Assembly: GCA_021234155.1 (NCBI GenBank)
Contig: JAJEKV010000077.1
Span: 3,002,472 to 3,066,471, forward strand
DNA length: 64,000 nt
Origin: Isoetes taiwanensis
Taxonomy: Eukaryota > Streptophyta > Lycopodiopsida > Isoetales > Isoetaceae
Direction of reading: 5' to 3'
Both the position numbers and the translations under genes were made by a program. The notes under the pieces were generated by a model. It was not told where the DNA came from and searched no databases. It saw only the letters and a program-made list of their open reading frames with translations. Below, one piece after another: positions 13,441 to 26,599 of this stretch (its first letter is position 1; the number at the start of each line of letters is the position of its first letter).

Positions 13441-15699
13441 AGGGAAGAACGATAGCAGGTTTATATCTCTGGAAATGAACCATAGTGATCGTTACTTAAA
13501 TGGGCATTTCACCGAGGGATGAGTAACATCCCCTCATCCGTGGATCTTGATTAGTGGAAATCATACTAAGGACTATCCTAGAGTGACTTTAGCGGCAACT
13601 GCGGATGCAAGATTAATCACTACTTAAATCAGATTACACTCCCACATAGCAACTTCAGGATGTCAGGAGATGAGCCTACTCTATGGTGCGGTTTAGCCTT
13701 TAAATGCTCATTCCCAATTGCTTGGCATTTCCCAGCGCGCCATTGGTTCAAAGCCCTTGCGGCTATTGGGGTTTACCGGATGGCATCATTTGAAAGAAGG
13801 GCATTACACCCACCAAAGGTTTGATACTCTCGGCTCCCAAAACGAATTCCTTTCTAAAGCTGAGCCGGACAATTCTTGAAGCACCGGTTGGCTGCACTCA
13901 ACCCATGTTTATCAATCACCTCTTCATCTGTCAAAAATATGTTTTGCAAATGCGGGTATCAGCGGAGATTCATCTCTTGTAAGCGTGCCAGAAAATCTTT
14001 GGACTCTGTCTCAATGGAAGAATCGCACAGAAGCCAAGTCTATATAGGAGGTTTGGGAATTATATATCAAATAATGAGAAAAGCATACGCTACATAGCCT
14101 TGCAGCAAAATACTTTAACCCAGGCTAATGCAGGCCAGGTCCGAAGGCATCAGTTTCCGTCCTGCCATCAAGCGCCACATCCTCAAATGTAAGCCATCAC
14201 CAGTTTGGAACATAAACTGGATGTTGAATTTCGGAGTTCCAACAAATTTGTACTCCTCCACTTATTACAGGAAATTGAACAATAATAAGGCACGACTGAG
14301 GTAAAGGGGGCATATATTCCGCACGGGAGAAAGGAGAATCTCCCTTTACTAAAACATATTACGGAATCCTTACCTTCCTCCCTCGGGGATGAAGGCTCCC
14401 ATTGTCTTAATAGAAACTTGATTCCAAGCTAAAAGCTGGCAGAAAAGGTTTGATCACAATCTGAGATAAAACTTTGATACCTTGGACTATTCCCTTTGCA
14501 GTTTCTTCGATCGAAGATGATAGCGTAGGATCTCTTTATAGTATACTACATTTCAAGGTACTATAATATCTCTCAATTTGAATGGAACAACAGCAGAAAT
14601 ATCACTTGGCATTACAAGGGAAGATTTGTATTTTTTAAAGTAAGGGAGGCTTATAAATATCTTACTTATGAAGATCGAGAGGGTAATTATACCTACACCT
14701 TAAATGGGAATATCAGCGGGGAACTTGGCTGAGCCAATCTTATTTATGCATCTTTTAGGTCTACTCGATTAGCAAAAGAATCAGGCATTCATTTTGGCAA
14801 CTTCTGGCGCAAAAAGTTTGGCCACAAACAACAAAGCGCTTGATTATGTTACAAACACTAATGTCTGCCGGATGTCTCTCTCTACGTGAATATCTTTTTT
14901 AACGGATCTTGTTTTAAAATTCCCAAACCAGACCCAATGGAGATCCTCTTAGAGCTACCATACCCGTCTACCGAGAGTGGGAAGCTGATTTTTTAAGCTT
15001 TGGGAATTGCGCCGGATAGCGGGCTTTTGTATCCTTCCATGGAGAATGCGGAAATAAGCTTCAGTTTTGGAGAGTGCCTTGGCCTCCGGGCTGCATATAT
15101 ATCAAAACCAAATTTATGATGTGCCGGTTTGCCAGTCTACTTATAAGGGACTGCATCTCTTTTCTTGGGGAAAATATTTTCTTTACATGGCGGGGCCGGA
15201 TCTCCTTTAAATAAAAATATGAGGAGCAGCATCAAGTGGAGATTTGAGTTTGCTCCCTTCATCGCTGAAGGCGTTACGCCTTTCGTGCGGCGCACATGGC
15301 CGGGATTTGAAGAGGATTTCATCCTGTCGAAGGCTGAGAGATCGCGGAAGAGTACCGTTTGCAGAATCTCGAACACGTAAAGCTCGCTCCGCCGGAATGA
15401 CCGTAGTCCGCGAAAGGGACGGGGCCCTTAGCGGTCGCTGGTTCTCACGGATAGAAGACGCGATTTTGAGGTCCAAGCCCACTGATTGAAGGCATCTTAA
15501 AACATTATAAAACTCACGTTTTTTGGTTTTATTTTACACTACTTCCCTTGCCCGTATAACTGGTGCCAAGATTGTTTCTACTTGCACAGGGTGTGGTGGT
15601 GCCAAACCTGCCTTCTGACTTCATTTTCCTTGGAGGTTGTTTCTGCAGGAACGGGACACTCCACCTTTAAGTAGTCAATTTTGTTCCTCCTTTTATGTA

Positions 15700-15738
15700 T
15701 AAATATAAATACCATCCTTCAATAAAAAGAAAAATATT
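15700..15738 (+). other. A-rich 3' tail of the LINE
   Basis: AT-rich sequence ends in AATAAAAAGAAAAA, the expected place for a LINE poly(A) tail and signal. It is followed by unrelated AT-rich DNA. Confidence 0.4.
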
Positions 15739-18527
15739 GTACGCTTGATTCTTTTAAGCCTGACACATTATTGTCACTACTCATACGGACGACAAAACCA
15801 AAGAATACACTCAAAACGATACTTTAAAATTTTATACTTGATTTTATAATGGTTGGCTTATGGGGTGCCACAGGGGCTAACATTGCTTTCGGTATAACCA
15901 AAATACAAATCCATTAGTTGCTGTTCTGCGTTGGATCCTATATTTAGTTGAAGCAAGTTAAACTAAAAAGCAGTAACACCTCTGTACTTTCTAAAATTTT
16001 AAATGGTGCGTTCCCTTGTGCAAAATAAATTAAATAAAGTGCGATATACGGTTCCAATCATTGAACCCTATAATTTGACATAATCAAATTCAAAGCGAAA
16101 AGTCTAGTCATTTGACTATTCGGCGATACCGCTTAGTCCTTTCTTTGGAGCATAAAACTTCTTTGTTTCCACAACACACGAGAAGGTCTTTGGAAAATGT
16201 AAGAGGACCATCTTTGCCAGAGATTAAATATTTTGAACTGCGGTGAAAGCGGATATTACAGTTTGCTTGCGATATCTGGGATATGGTACTTTTTTTGCGT
16301 TAAAGCTCCCCTGTGCGAAATCCTTTCCGGTACATTGTTCCCTGCGCTGCGCTACGAGCCATGTCGAATATCCTATACGCACCGTAACCCATGGCATTTG
16401 GAATTTACCGCGGAAGCGATACCGCATAGCAGGGTGGCGTTCGTTATCATTCCGATTTGCGGAGTTTTAGAGGTAGCCTCATACTACCGGACTTTGGACA
16501 TTTTTCTGATACGCATCTGCCCATGTTTCCTCCCTGAACTCACAAGAGGCCTACAGAGGGCCCCATTGACCTGGGATTCTACCCCAGTTATTAGCGGAAG
16601 GTAGCTTTTGGTTAAGGGATGCTGGGAACCCGAGGCTTTTTTTTTGGCGACTAGGACTCTAAACAGCACATTTTAAACGCTTTACGCCCTTAAGCTTTCG
16701 CTGGGAATATATCCTTCTAAAAGAGTAAATAGCCCAAGATCACCTTGATACTAAGCAGCACATGAAATCTGGAATACCCTTGATAGGTCATTTATGAAAG
16801 TGGTGGACTACTACATGTTCCGAAGGGAACCTAGTCTTTACAACACACCCAGTTGGGGCCGAGGGCAGGGGATCCACTTGGGTCCCTAGGCTAATTGGGA
16901 GGGCCACAATATAGGCTCTGCTGCTTGCCGGGAGGTAGAATCTTGTAGATTCCAGGAGGCCAAGGCCTTGCTCACCAACTAGTGTACACATTCCTATCTA
17001 CAAATGGCTTTGCAGAGAAAGGGAAGTGGATTTGCCAACCTCTTTTTCATTGAAATTTGCTTTTACCTTACACTCTCATGGGTAAATTTCCCATCCCTTT
17101 AAAAGATACTGAAAAGGCCTTGACTAAATGGTTAGAATTTCTAAGATCTTTTCAATTCCTGGATCACTATGAAATGGAATTTAAAAGGAAATATTTTTTA
17201 TGTTTCCAACTTGTTTCTCTACTAGACATTTTATCTTTTTTACGGCAGCGTCCCTTTTCCTATATATGTCTTGGATTTGTAGGCTCCGGTGCAAGTTATT
17301 TCTAGTGTTGGGGGGCTCACTGGGCATTTCACTTGCAGGGGGACTGAAAACCTTCAATGTGTGTCATCAATGTTGCACCGCTCCATATAAATTGTGATCG
17401 TTTACACTCCTAATAACCTTAGATTCTAATTTTGATCCCGCATGTTCTAGGTATCAGCAGGTTATTCACAAAGCAAATCACGGGTCAAAGGTTTTGAACA
17501 ATTTTAGTCTTACCCACTTGAAATCGGGTTGGCGCTTTCGACTTTGTAAAAGGGTTCCCTGAGTTTTTGCTCCATATTTTGATCTTTGCATTGCATTTTC
17601 CTTTATCATTTGTGGTAGGTCCTCCAGGAATCCTCAGCCTTTGGATCGCTCCCAAATGGCTGCAGAGCTTCCAGGCTTGCACCCGCTGGTCGGTTTACAC
17701 CACCTGCAATTTTGCATCGTATTTATTCCACAGCTTTCTATATACGCTTTGGAATTGGAAATATTGAGAAACCCATTGAACTTATCGCCACGAGGTGCTT
17801 CATACAAATTGGGAAGTCTATTAGAGGAGAAAAAACAAATAGCCATGATGAAATCCTTTTTCTAGTGGTTGGATTTAAAATCGTCTTTTCCTTCTCTATG
17901 CTTGGCCGGGGTGATGGCGGATGCCATGCCTCCTTCTTAAAGCAGAATCCATTTATTTTATAGAGTGAATTTTTCCAGGCCAAATCAATCCTCAACATAG
18001 CTATACATAATATTTGCTAAGATCACCTGCCATATACCAGTCCACGATCCAATTTGGCATACACATATTTTCCCTAAGGTACATGCTCAGGCTCTCCGGA
18101 TTGAGTAGGGATTTTTTACCCGGTACATTTTAACTGCTCCGCCAGTGCCCGGTAAGGCATCTACGGATCCCTAGGCCAGCATACCGCCTTAGATCTCTTT
18201 GGCAAAATGTTTACGTTTGATGTGCGTTTTAGAAGCCAGCGTCTCCTTGTCATTTTGCCATGTATGGCGGTTTTAGAGCATTTTATTAATAATACATATC
18301 CCATGCTGCTATTTTCAAATATCTCCAATCAGTCCGTAAATACAAGCCGTCTACGGCAAATAAATTAAAAAGAGGGCGTATGACTTTTGATGCTTAGTAT
18401 GTACTTTGTATGTATAAAACCTATCTCCATTATAACTAAAAGCATGACTTTGTGAGACACAAATTCCAGGTTCACCCACTTACAATGGACCTCACTGTCC
18501 CACTACATTTTTGGCCCTTACAATGCC
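15739..18527. other. Gene-free stretch
   Basis: Several open frames of 60-120 codons overlap in many phases on both strands (for example 16,233-16,604 and 17,641-17,865). None carries a recognisable motif. I see no LTR, TIR or RNA gene. Confidence 0.4.
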
Positions 18528-18935
18528 ATGGAATTCTGCTCTTCTTTACATTCTTTGTGCTCCGGGAGACCTACATTTTCTGCAAAATGCAAAGCCTTAA
18601 CATGGACCGAACACAGCAATTTTCTTGATACAATATGTAATGTTGCGGTTGTCAAAGTGCCGGTAACTTTGGCACCCAAACGTTTATTTCCATTTCACCA
18701 TATTCCGCCGAAAGCAATCGCTGTACTAAATTGCACAAAACAAATGTATGTACATATATATTACCGAAGAAACAAGATTAAATACTTATTTTCTCCAAAA
18801 GGACAAGACTTCCTATTTTCCAAGAAGAAGAAGAAGAAAGAAAATGAAGACGCCGAGAAGGAGAAGGAGAAGGAGAAGGAGAAGGAGAAGGAGAAGGAGA
18901 AGGAGAAGGAAGAAGGGAGAAGGGAGAAGGGATAA
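18528..18935 (+). CDS. Hypothetical ORF ending in a Lys-Glu repeat
   Basis: An ATG at 18,528 opens 135 codons. The first 100 residues match nothing I know. The C-terminus is a Lys-rich run followed by about ten Glu-Lys dipeptides encoded by a GAGAAG hexamer microsatellite (about 18,845-18,925). The open frame may exist only because purine repeats rarely contain stops. No promoter or neighbouring exon was identified. Confidence 0.15.
   Translation: MEFCSSLHSLCSGRPTFSAKCKALTWTEHSNFLDTICNVAVVKVPVTLAPKRLFPFHHIPPKAIAVLNCTKQMYVHIYYRRNKIKYLFSPKGQDFLFSKKKKKKENEDAEKEKEKEKEKEKEKEKEKEEGRREKG
18845..18931 (+). repeat. GAGAAG hexanucleotide microsatellite
   Basis: An almost pure purine strand with about eleven consecutive GAGAAG/AAGGAG units, preceded by an AAG run (18,822-18,840). 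A second purine tract (AAAGAAAAAGAA...) lies at 19,229-19,280. Confidence 0.8.
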
Positions 18936-20457
18936 CAAAAGCATTTTTACTGTATGTTCCCCCTACTACCTATCATCCAACAGCAGTAGGCTTGCCAACT
19001 TCGAGCCTGGCACTGGCATTGAACTACCCTTATATCACATTGTACCCAGAGCAGATGTTTTCCTTCTTCCTCCTCTGCGTCACAACTGCACGTACGCATA
19101 TGGGGAAGTTCACTATAAGCATATCGTTACCGCGACAAAATAAAGGCAGAGAGTCCAGCAAAACACAGAGTACTGCCAACCCCATTTGGTCTTGGGCCAA
19201 AAATCAACTTTGTCATTCCATACTGCGCAAAGAAAAAGAAAAAAAAAGGAAAAAAAGAAGAAGAAAGGAAAACAAAAATGAACTTCGTATTTACCTGGTT
19301 TGATTTTCGAAGGACAAAAAGGAGGGAGGGCAAGCAGGAAAGAAAAGAATTGAAGCTAATGCTGCCATAATTGTCAATTGTAAGACCATGTATTGGGAAT
19401 TTGCAACCTGATAGCTAGTCGGTTGATTGACTAAGTGTGCTATTCTGGTTTGATAAGACCATTACACTGCCTTCAGATACAACTAAAGAACAAAGATTTG
19501 GTCTTTGCTTGCATTTATAAAGCAAGCATAAGATACCTTATACTTCCAATTGGTAGATTTACCACATTCATCTGGCATTCCCAATTTAGGCTAGTGTTTG
19601 CCTGATGTACAATCCCAATGTCCGCCATGTACTTGCCATTTGGAAGTAGCAACTTTTTTTTTCATTGGGCAGAGTTGCATTAGAGCTTCTTGTTGCTTAA
19701 GAGTGTAGAATACGCACCCAATGGTATGCAAAGAAGAGACATAATATTTAACCCGAAACGCCATAGCCCAACTCTCCAAGTGCTGGACTTTTCCTTTCAA
19801 ATAGAAATATAATAGAATCAATTACTCCAACTAGATTCATTTAACCTAAACAAGACGGCCATTTTGTTTTGTTCCAATGATTGATGTGATGTATCCTGTG
19901 ACGTTAAAGTTTCAATTTCATATCATAATGGGATGCAAACTAGACATTTAGTTTATATTTCTCTGGGTCTTGACTTCTGTTTGATCTGAATTTAATTATA
20001 TCAATTGGTCTTGTCACGAGCAAGATGACCTCACTCATTAGATAACCTTCTTCGACAAAGATGGCTTGGTCAAGCTCATGGGAACATGTCAAATTAAAAA
20101 AATGTAATCGTAAAGTTTGGGCAAGCAATTCTAGCCCACCACGAATCCCATCATGACACGTGGCCAAAGTTCTAGACCTTAATGCCACTAGTATTCTTGC
20201 TCCAAATTCTTACTTGCATTATTGCTCTTTTACCAGCATTCTAACGGTTTGTTACCTGCAGATTCGCATAATTGCTCCTACCCAAAGCTTCATGTAACAT
20301 TAATATAGTTTCAATTCTGCTCTATCAAGCATGCCTCCGCGGTAATGCTTGCCGGTAAGCCTTCCACAATAGAATTAAAACTAGAATGAAGTTCTTGTAT
20401 ACAAGACAACCACGTAGCCACATGTATAATTTAGAAAATCAAGGTCTACAAAGAATA

Positions 20458-20577
20458 CAAATGTGCCATGCGTGATTTCCCCCTTTTTTTTAATTCCTCT
20501 ATTAAAATGTGCCATGTGTGATTTGTCTTTTTTTAGGCCCTCCATTAATTGCACAGTAGTGCTTTGCCAATATAGAA
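20458..20577. repeat. Tandem duplication, about 50-bp unit
   Basis: AATGTGCCATG(C/T)GTGATTT followed by a T-rich run and a CCTC(C)ATTAA-like end occurs twice in a row (about 20,459 and 20,507). Confidence 0.55.
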
Positions 20578-21330
20578 GAGCTTATTGAATGAATTACAAG
20601 TCTTCTCATTATTAGCAACCTACAAAGTTTAAAATTACTCAAAGCTAATTATTATTAGAATGGTGCATACTGTATGTTCATGGTCTTATCTCCTACCAAA
20701 CACTAGCAGCCACAAAAATCACCATGTTTTTTCACATTTCACCCTTTCATTTTGTTAATTCCTCGGTGATGCTTTTTATCCCCTTTCTATAAAAATTTTA
20801 TAAAAATTGAAGGATGAAACAAAAGTTATTAATCATATGTAAAAATTACACAATGTACATATCTCAACTAACTGAGTGAGTGAAGAGATGCCATTGGAAC
20901 ATGAACCTGAAGCACGATGTACTTACTCCATTAGAGAATAATACTAATTATTATAAGAGTTATATTGAATCAGAATACGGCCCTTCAACAATGCCATCTT
21001 TGGAAGTTAATGCATATGACTAAAGTCCTGCAGGACAATAGAAAGTTTGCGAATGAAGTTAAACTACATGGAAGGGCTACAAAATTTAGGCTGAAGTATT
21101 TACACATGATAATCATTCGATGATTGTCAAATTACATTAAGCTACATGGTGCAAGGGTTTTACATTCTATATGAGAAGCATGTCTATTCAATTCACACAT
21201 ATTTAGTTATTAAAATAATGGCTTTATTGTCATTTTCTTAAGATTTTATTTATATTTATTTCTACATCATACTACATTTGGCAATATCCTATTAGGACAT
21301 AGAGTGATCTCCTTAAATGTTCTAAAAAAG

Positions 21331-21389
21331 CCTTGAACATAAAAATGCGTAGCTATTGCAGCCCTTGAACATAAAATGCGTAGCTATTG
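21331..21389. repeat. Tandem duplication, 32-bp period
   Basis: CCTTGAACATAAAA(A)TGCG followed by TAGCTATTG occurs at 21,331-21,358 and again at 21,363-21,389, differing by one A. Confidence 0.8.
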
Positions 21390-21956
21390 GTCCAATAAAC
21401 TAGCCACCAAATCATTGGAAGATGTATTCTATTGATTGTAATGATAAAATAGGTACAATGAAGCATAGTAATATAATATACATGTATAAGTACTATAGAA
21501 TCAAACATCCATTTTCTAGACTAAAATAGGTCCTTAACTTAATACGAACAAGTAGTAAGGTACAAGAAATTACCTCTTCCATGTCCTCAAAAAGATTGCT
21601 TAAAGCTTTTTTTAAGCTCCTTCAAGTGGGGGAACTTGTTTAGCTTGTTTATGATGATATATAGCAAACCCTTATCATAACCAGAATTCAACTAAGTTAG
21701 GATTGTTCACTCTCTATTGCCTCTCTAGTTTAATCTATATCTACATAAAGTGGTTGCAAACTATGCCCATTCAAGATTAAACTACTATTGCATGTATAGA
21801 ATACATATGTTAAATTGATGTTTTTTTTGTTTTTTTTTTTTTTTTTGGGGGAGAGAGAGCTACATTTTATTTTGGTGATCTTAAGTAAAGTATTACCGTC
21901 TCTGCTAAATGGATACACTTAATGATGCTTCTCCTATATAGAAAATTTTCATTTTT

Positions 21957-21961
21957 CCTTT
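21957..21961. repeat. Target-site duplication of the Gypsy element (left)
   Basis: CCTTT directly abuts the LTR end TGTGG at 21,962. The same CCTTT follows the other LTR at 32,641-32,645. Confidence 0.65.
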
Positions 21962-23243
21962 TGTGGCGGCTCCTGCTAAATATATGGCCGGTAGGTACAC
22001 TCGGCCGGGGAAATCCCCATCCCAGGTCCATCAGCGCGCCGGGCCTCCGTCTAACCCTTTCTGAGGAGAATCCTAGATGCTTGAGGCGGGGGACATGCAG
22101 GTGTCTTGGCGCCCTTCCCTATGGGCTCCCTATCCGCAGCGGAAGCATAAACAACGTCGAACTAGCAATAACAATACAACATACTACCTCGAAGGGAGTA
22201 GTCCATCACATATCCACAGCTACAAAGAAGATAATCCTATGCCATAAAACATAAGAGCTCCTACCCATGGCTCCGGAGCTCATAAGGAGGGTGGTTGTAG
22301 CTAGGCCTCAAGATAGAAGCGGGGCCGAGTCATAACAATGGCGGGGCTGGCTATAGGCAATAGCTAGGGTTGACCACTCCATCCGCCCCTCCTGTGCATA
22401 CTTTGCGGATGGGCTAAATCGGGGCTCTGGCATGACTCTAGCCTTAGGAACTAATCCCATGGATCTACTCTCGAGGGCATACTACATATGGCCCTAGGTC
22501 TCTACCCCCCCTTCCCAATACAAGAGGTTCCGCAAACAATGATCAGCCAACATCACATAATCATCATATCCCAAAATTGATCATAAGAAGAACATCATTA
22601 ACCTAATCATACCCGGCCCAACTAATGGTTTAGGGTTCATTGATTAGGGTTCAAGATGTTGAATCTGGGTTCTAGGATGGCTCTACTCTAGATACAATCT
22701 AATACTGGCAAGATGTTGACGGAATGCTAATTCAAGATGAATGCTATCACAACTACTACCCTACATACACTCCCTATGCTCTCCCTCCCCCATACAAGTA
22801 TGCCTCCATGAACCGACTCACGTGATGATGCTCTTGCTCAAGAGCGAGGTCTACCTGAAGAACATCTTAACCTAATCATCTATGCCACGAGCAGCGATGG
22901 GTTCAAGCGGGGGTTTCAAGCGAGTAGATGGTCTCACGGGTTCTAGGATGGCTCTACTCTAGAACAAGCCTAGGGTTGGGTTCCGATTCTATATAAGTTA
23001 GGTCCACCTAAGATGCCACGTGGCACCAATCTCTCCCTGAGTCTGGGTGGCGGTTGCCCCATAGGTTAAGGCCACGTGGAAAATGGTCTTAACCTAAAAA
23101 AGGTTGGCTAAGTTATATGAATAACTTAGTCATGCCCCAAGCGAGTGCCACAATCTATGGTATACAAGGCTATGAAGATAGACTTGTATGGTAGGAATCG
23201 AGGAATATGCGTTTCATGGCGTATATTCCCACCTAAGATCACA
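21962..23243 (-). repeat. 3' LTR of the Gypsy element
   Basis: This 1,282-bp copy aligns along its length with 31,173-32,640. Shared anchors include TCTTGGCGCCCTTCCCTATG, ACTACCTCGAAGGG, GAAGATAATCCTATGCCATA and the end block GGTATACAAGGCTATGAAG. On the minus strand it starts TGTGAT and ends CCACA. It is about 190 bp shorter than its partner, from many small gaps and at least one larger one around 22,380-22,500. Confidence 0.85.
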
Positions 23244-23256
23244 TTCTCCCCCCAAT
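23244..23256 (-). promoter_or_regulatory. Polypurine tract (plus-strand primer) of the Gypsy element
   Basis: On the minus strand CATTGGGGGGAGAA directly precedes the TGTGAT start of the 3' LTR, the normal position and composition of a Gypsy PPT. Confidence 0.75.
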
Positions 23257-24429
23257 GCAGGACAATCTTGGCCCGACATTGGTTAAAGATGACTAACCTT
23301 ACCTTATGCACGCAAAACAACATAACATACTCTTTAATTCAATTTAAGCCCTAGTCCAACTTCTGGGTAAGGCATGTTGGGGACCTACATTTTTGGAAAC
23401 TACACGGAAAAAATATTCCCCTGGTAGTCAAAGATGATGATATATTTGAGTTCTTAACATTTTCCTTGACATCACAAAGTACCTTACAACATGTATGTAC
23501 TACTACTCTTATGCCTGCATAACACAATTTCTTTTAGTCAATCTTGTAGTCTAGGTCTTTAAAAATACAATTTAAGCGGAAAAGTCAACTAATTTTTATA
23601 TGGGCTAACATGCTTTCACCCTCCTATTAAAGTTAATTATCAAAATTTAGGCTATATTTGTACTTATACAAATTATACAACCTTAACAAGTTACTTGTTA
23701 TAATAATTAGGAAATATTACTATAAGAGTTATTAGGGTTCATAATCTAAATTATGGCTCCCCCTATCCTCTCGTAATGTGCCCTCCTCGATGCCCACCTC
23801 TTACTTTTGCTGCTTTTATTACATTAGTTTAATTAATAAATTTGTGGTTTTAGGGGACCACCCCTTACCTACCTCCTTGAGCCAAACTACTAGCTCAAGG
23901 TTACCCTACCCTTGCACTTTCGATCATGGCCCCCATAAGGATTTGAGCTTAAGGACCATTTAAGATGATCCTATCATGCAGCCCATGATCAAGTGCTACC
24001 TTGTACCTACGATCCCCGGATCGAGTACACCCCGATCACATCATGCCCCAAGGGTTTTAAGCTGAGGGGCGTCTCACGATCCCATCATCGCGCATGATCA
24101 CTTTAATCTTCACCATGACCCTCCTACGGCGGTGTCGTTACCCACATCGCGGCATAGAAACATCCGTCGATGTCCCATCATAAGCCCACCATGCCTCATT
24201 CCTCACTCACATGACCCTAATGGTCATGCGCACCTCTTGGTGCGTGTTGGCCCTAGAAGAATGCCTTAAAGGTGTATCCCATCATCGCCCACCGTTCCAA
24301 GATTACGGCACATGCACTCTACTAACTAGAATACATGAGGCGGAACTTAAGGCTAACTAAGAAACATACTAAGCTAACCTCACGGCAGAGTCGGAGGAAT
24401 TAGACCAAATTAGGAGGCGACTTCGCCCA

Positions 24430-24605
24430 TCAAACTCCTTCATAAATTACGGTATTGCTTCTCCAAATCACCTTCCAATACCCATGTAAAATTCCACGGG
24501 CAAGTGCTTCCACTTGACCAAATCTTTGGAGGTTGAGACCACCTAGTCCTCTTGAATGACTTATCAAGAAGGAACTCGGGCACTATTTCAACTTGATCCT
24601 CGAGT
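24430..24605 (-). pseudogene. Chromodomain remnant after Gypsy integrase
   Basis: On the minus strand the stretch reads PEFLLDKSFKRTRWSQ, later VKWKHLP-like residues (24,498-24,519, with a frame change), then WVLEGDLEKQYRN. This matches the chromodomain pattern (ILD.R....R....YLVKWK.LP...ATWE...DL). Chromodomains steer integration towards particular chromatin marks. Frames are broken, so the domain is not functional as read. Confidence 0.55.
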
Positions 24606-24639
24606 CATTTCAACAAAGTTGGAGTATCCAAAACCTCCT

Positions 24640-25650
24640 CGGGGTTAGGATGGTGCCTTTTCAATAAACTCACATGGAAGACCTTAAGGTGGCCAAGAGA
24701 TCCAACTTGTAGGCTTGAGAGCCCACTCTTCTCCAAGATGCATTGAGCGGACCGGCCCACCTAGAGGCGAGCTTCTTACAATTGCCGATGTGAAGCTTCC
24801 CTTGCTTAACCTTTACTTGAGCCAACTTTATGCGCCACAACAAAACAACTCCCAAGGAGTTTTACCTCTAACCACTTGACTCTTGGATATGCCCATCTTT
24901 GTTGAAGAATACTCCCACTTCTACCAAAAGCTACACATATATCTTTGTCGTTGTTGAGAAACTTCCACCTTGGGCACTAAATTATGCCACATAACTAGGG
25001 TCAAGCATTAATAAGCATATGGCCCGATCATGGAGGAGACATCTTGATGACTCTTGCTTCATATTATTATGCGTAATTGACCCGGTGGATGTACTTTCGG
25101 CCCATTTGGATTACTTGTTCCAATCATAGTTTCTCAGCGTGCTCTCCAAAATTGTGTTGGTGCGGTCCCTTTGCGATTTGTTGCAAAAGATAAGCAAAAC
25201 TCATCAACAAGTTGGTGCGGCTCATGTTGAAGAAGTGTTGCTAAAAGCGTCGCTAGGGAACTCGGGATCTCTATTGGTGATGATCGGCACTGTGCCTTCC
25301 ATCACCTACAAGAACTCTTATGTAGACCACCGGCTAGATCAAAACGTGTCTATGGTGTGGCATGGCAAGTATGTGCCCTTTTGATAAGCTATATACCACA
25401 ACCATCAAGGCTTCAAGGCTTCTTGTTGTCCTTGGAAGGCCAGCTATGAAAACCATGCTGAAGACTTCCCACTTGGCATGCGGCACCTTAAGGTTCCAAA
25501 ACTCACGGAATTGAAGTTGTTCAGCCCTTGTGTCTTTGGCTCCACGACACATTCTTGGCTATATGTCGATTATACGCTTCTTCATGCACGGCGGACATAG
25601 CTACTTCTAATCTTGAAGTAGGCCTTTATAAATTTTGCATGGCGGAAATA
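24640..25650 (-). pseudogene. Gypsy integrase remnant
   Basis: On the minus strand, 25,552-25,334 reads KVPHAKWEVFSMVFIAGLPR followed by TTRSLEALMVVVYSLSKG. This is the integrase core start (VP..KWE..SMDFI.GLP....DAIMVVVDRLSK) with the first catalytic Asp replaced in SMVFI. About 25,340-25,140 holds the 'ATLLATLLQ...' stretch that corresponds to the second part of the core, out of frame. At 24,855-24,670 the C-terminal part reads KKLASRWAGPLNASWRRVGS, then AYKLDL, and FHVSLLK follows at about 24,663-24,680. The order fits one integrase broken by indels. Confidence 0.75.
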
Positions 25651-25920
25651 GGGTTATTATCGTGTCACGGAAAATTTTTCTTACTCCTTATGCTTTGAGT
25701 ATAGTTGTTCTTTGATATTAAAGATTACCTTCCTTTTTAAAATATTTGAAGGTTTCTTTTTCTTAGTCCGTCCTTGCACTCTTGCAAAGACTAGCCCACT
25801 ATGCTTGAACTCTATGTTGGGAGGAGATGGCTTCTTCTATCTTCTTACCGAATTTGCTGCGAAGTGGAGATGGCATTGCAAATTGCTGCTTCAAAAAGCT
25901 TGCCAATGAGTGGCGGCGTC

Positions 25921-26400
25921 TTAACATCTCCAACTTCTTTGCATGCTCTTCCATTGATTTCTTTGTAGATCCGCGATGTTGTCGAAGAAGAGATTGATGA
26001 AGAAATCATCAAGGAATCTTGAAGGCGTCGTCCTCAAATGCATACAAGTTGGTGGAGCATTCCATAGACTCAAAGGGCATCCTTTGTGAAGTGATAGTGC
26101 CCATACCAAGTTACGAAGGAGTCTTATAATTATCTTCCCCTTCATCCTTATTTCTTTGATTGCAGAGCTTAAGTCGATTTTGTAGAAGAATCACCCTTCT
26201 TGGGGCTGATCCATTATGTCATTGCTTGTTGAGCTGCCCATGGTTGATATACATCTTTAGACTTCCATCTTGGCGAAAGGATCCCCAAGTTGATCAACTC
26301 CTATAAGCGCTTCTTGAGCTCTTGCTAGCTTTCGGAAGTCTTGATTCTATAAAGAGCCTTGCGATCGGCTCTTGCCTCCGGTGCAAAAAAGTGATTTCGG
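25921..26400 (-). pseudogene. Gypsy reverse transcriptase remnant
   Basis: On the minus strand the N-terminal part shows an APEAR.....ALYRIK segment followed by ELKKRL.ELI and a 'W.SKD' stretch, like the Gypsy 'APYRMSP.EL.ELKKQL.EL...I.PS.SPW' block. At 26,145-25,921 it reads PLSLWNAPPTC.....FLDDFFINLFFDNI, which corresponds to MPFGLTNAP.TFM...F.D.FV.VYLDDIL. The catalytic DD is degraded to DN. The reading frame changes several times. Confidence 0.6.
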
Positions 26401-26599
26401 ACTCTATGCCTCTATAGAGCAAAAGCTCTCAAATTTCACACGGAGATATATCATGGGACTTCTTGATTAACTTAGAAATTGGCGAGGCAAGCTGTTTGAA
26501 GTAGCATCTTCCTTCTTACTCTTGTAGTCGGAATTGACAACTTGTAGGTTATGTCGACCTAATCCCTCATGATGTACTTAAGTAATTGCTTCTGGGACA

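Larger units (their letters stand above)
11440..15738 (+). mobile_element. Degenerate L1-type LINE (non-LTR retrotransposon)
   Basis: Fragments of one LINE ORF2 appear in order on the + strand: an endonuclease-like part (about 11,440-12,060), the reverse transcriptase (about 12,840-13,440), and the connecting and C-terminal region (about 13,600-15,490). A 3' untranslated part ends in an A-rich tail (AATAAAAAGAAAAA, about 15,721-15,735). The frames are broken by stops and small indels throughout. The 5' end and any ORF1 are not recognisable, and no target-site duplication was found. It cannot encode an active protein as read. Confidence 0.6.
18936..21956. other. Gene-free stretch with short tandem duplications
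   Basis: About 3 kb of AT-rich sequence with no recognisable coding motif. It contains the two small tandem duplications listed separately and a poly-T run at 21,822-21,846 close to the Gypsy insertion point. Confidence 0.4.

Noticed and set aside
16233-16604. 123-codon + strand ORF
   Set aside because: Several other frames are open over the same bases and none shows a motif; codon use is not convincing.
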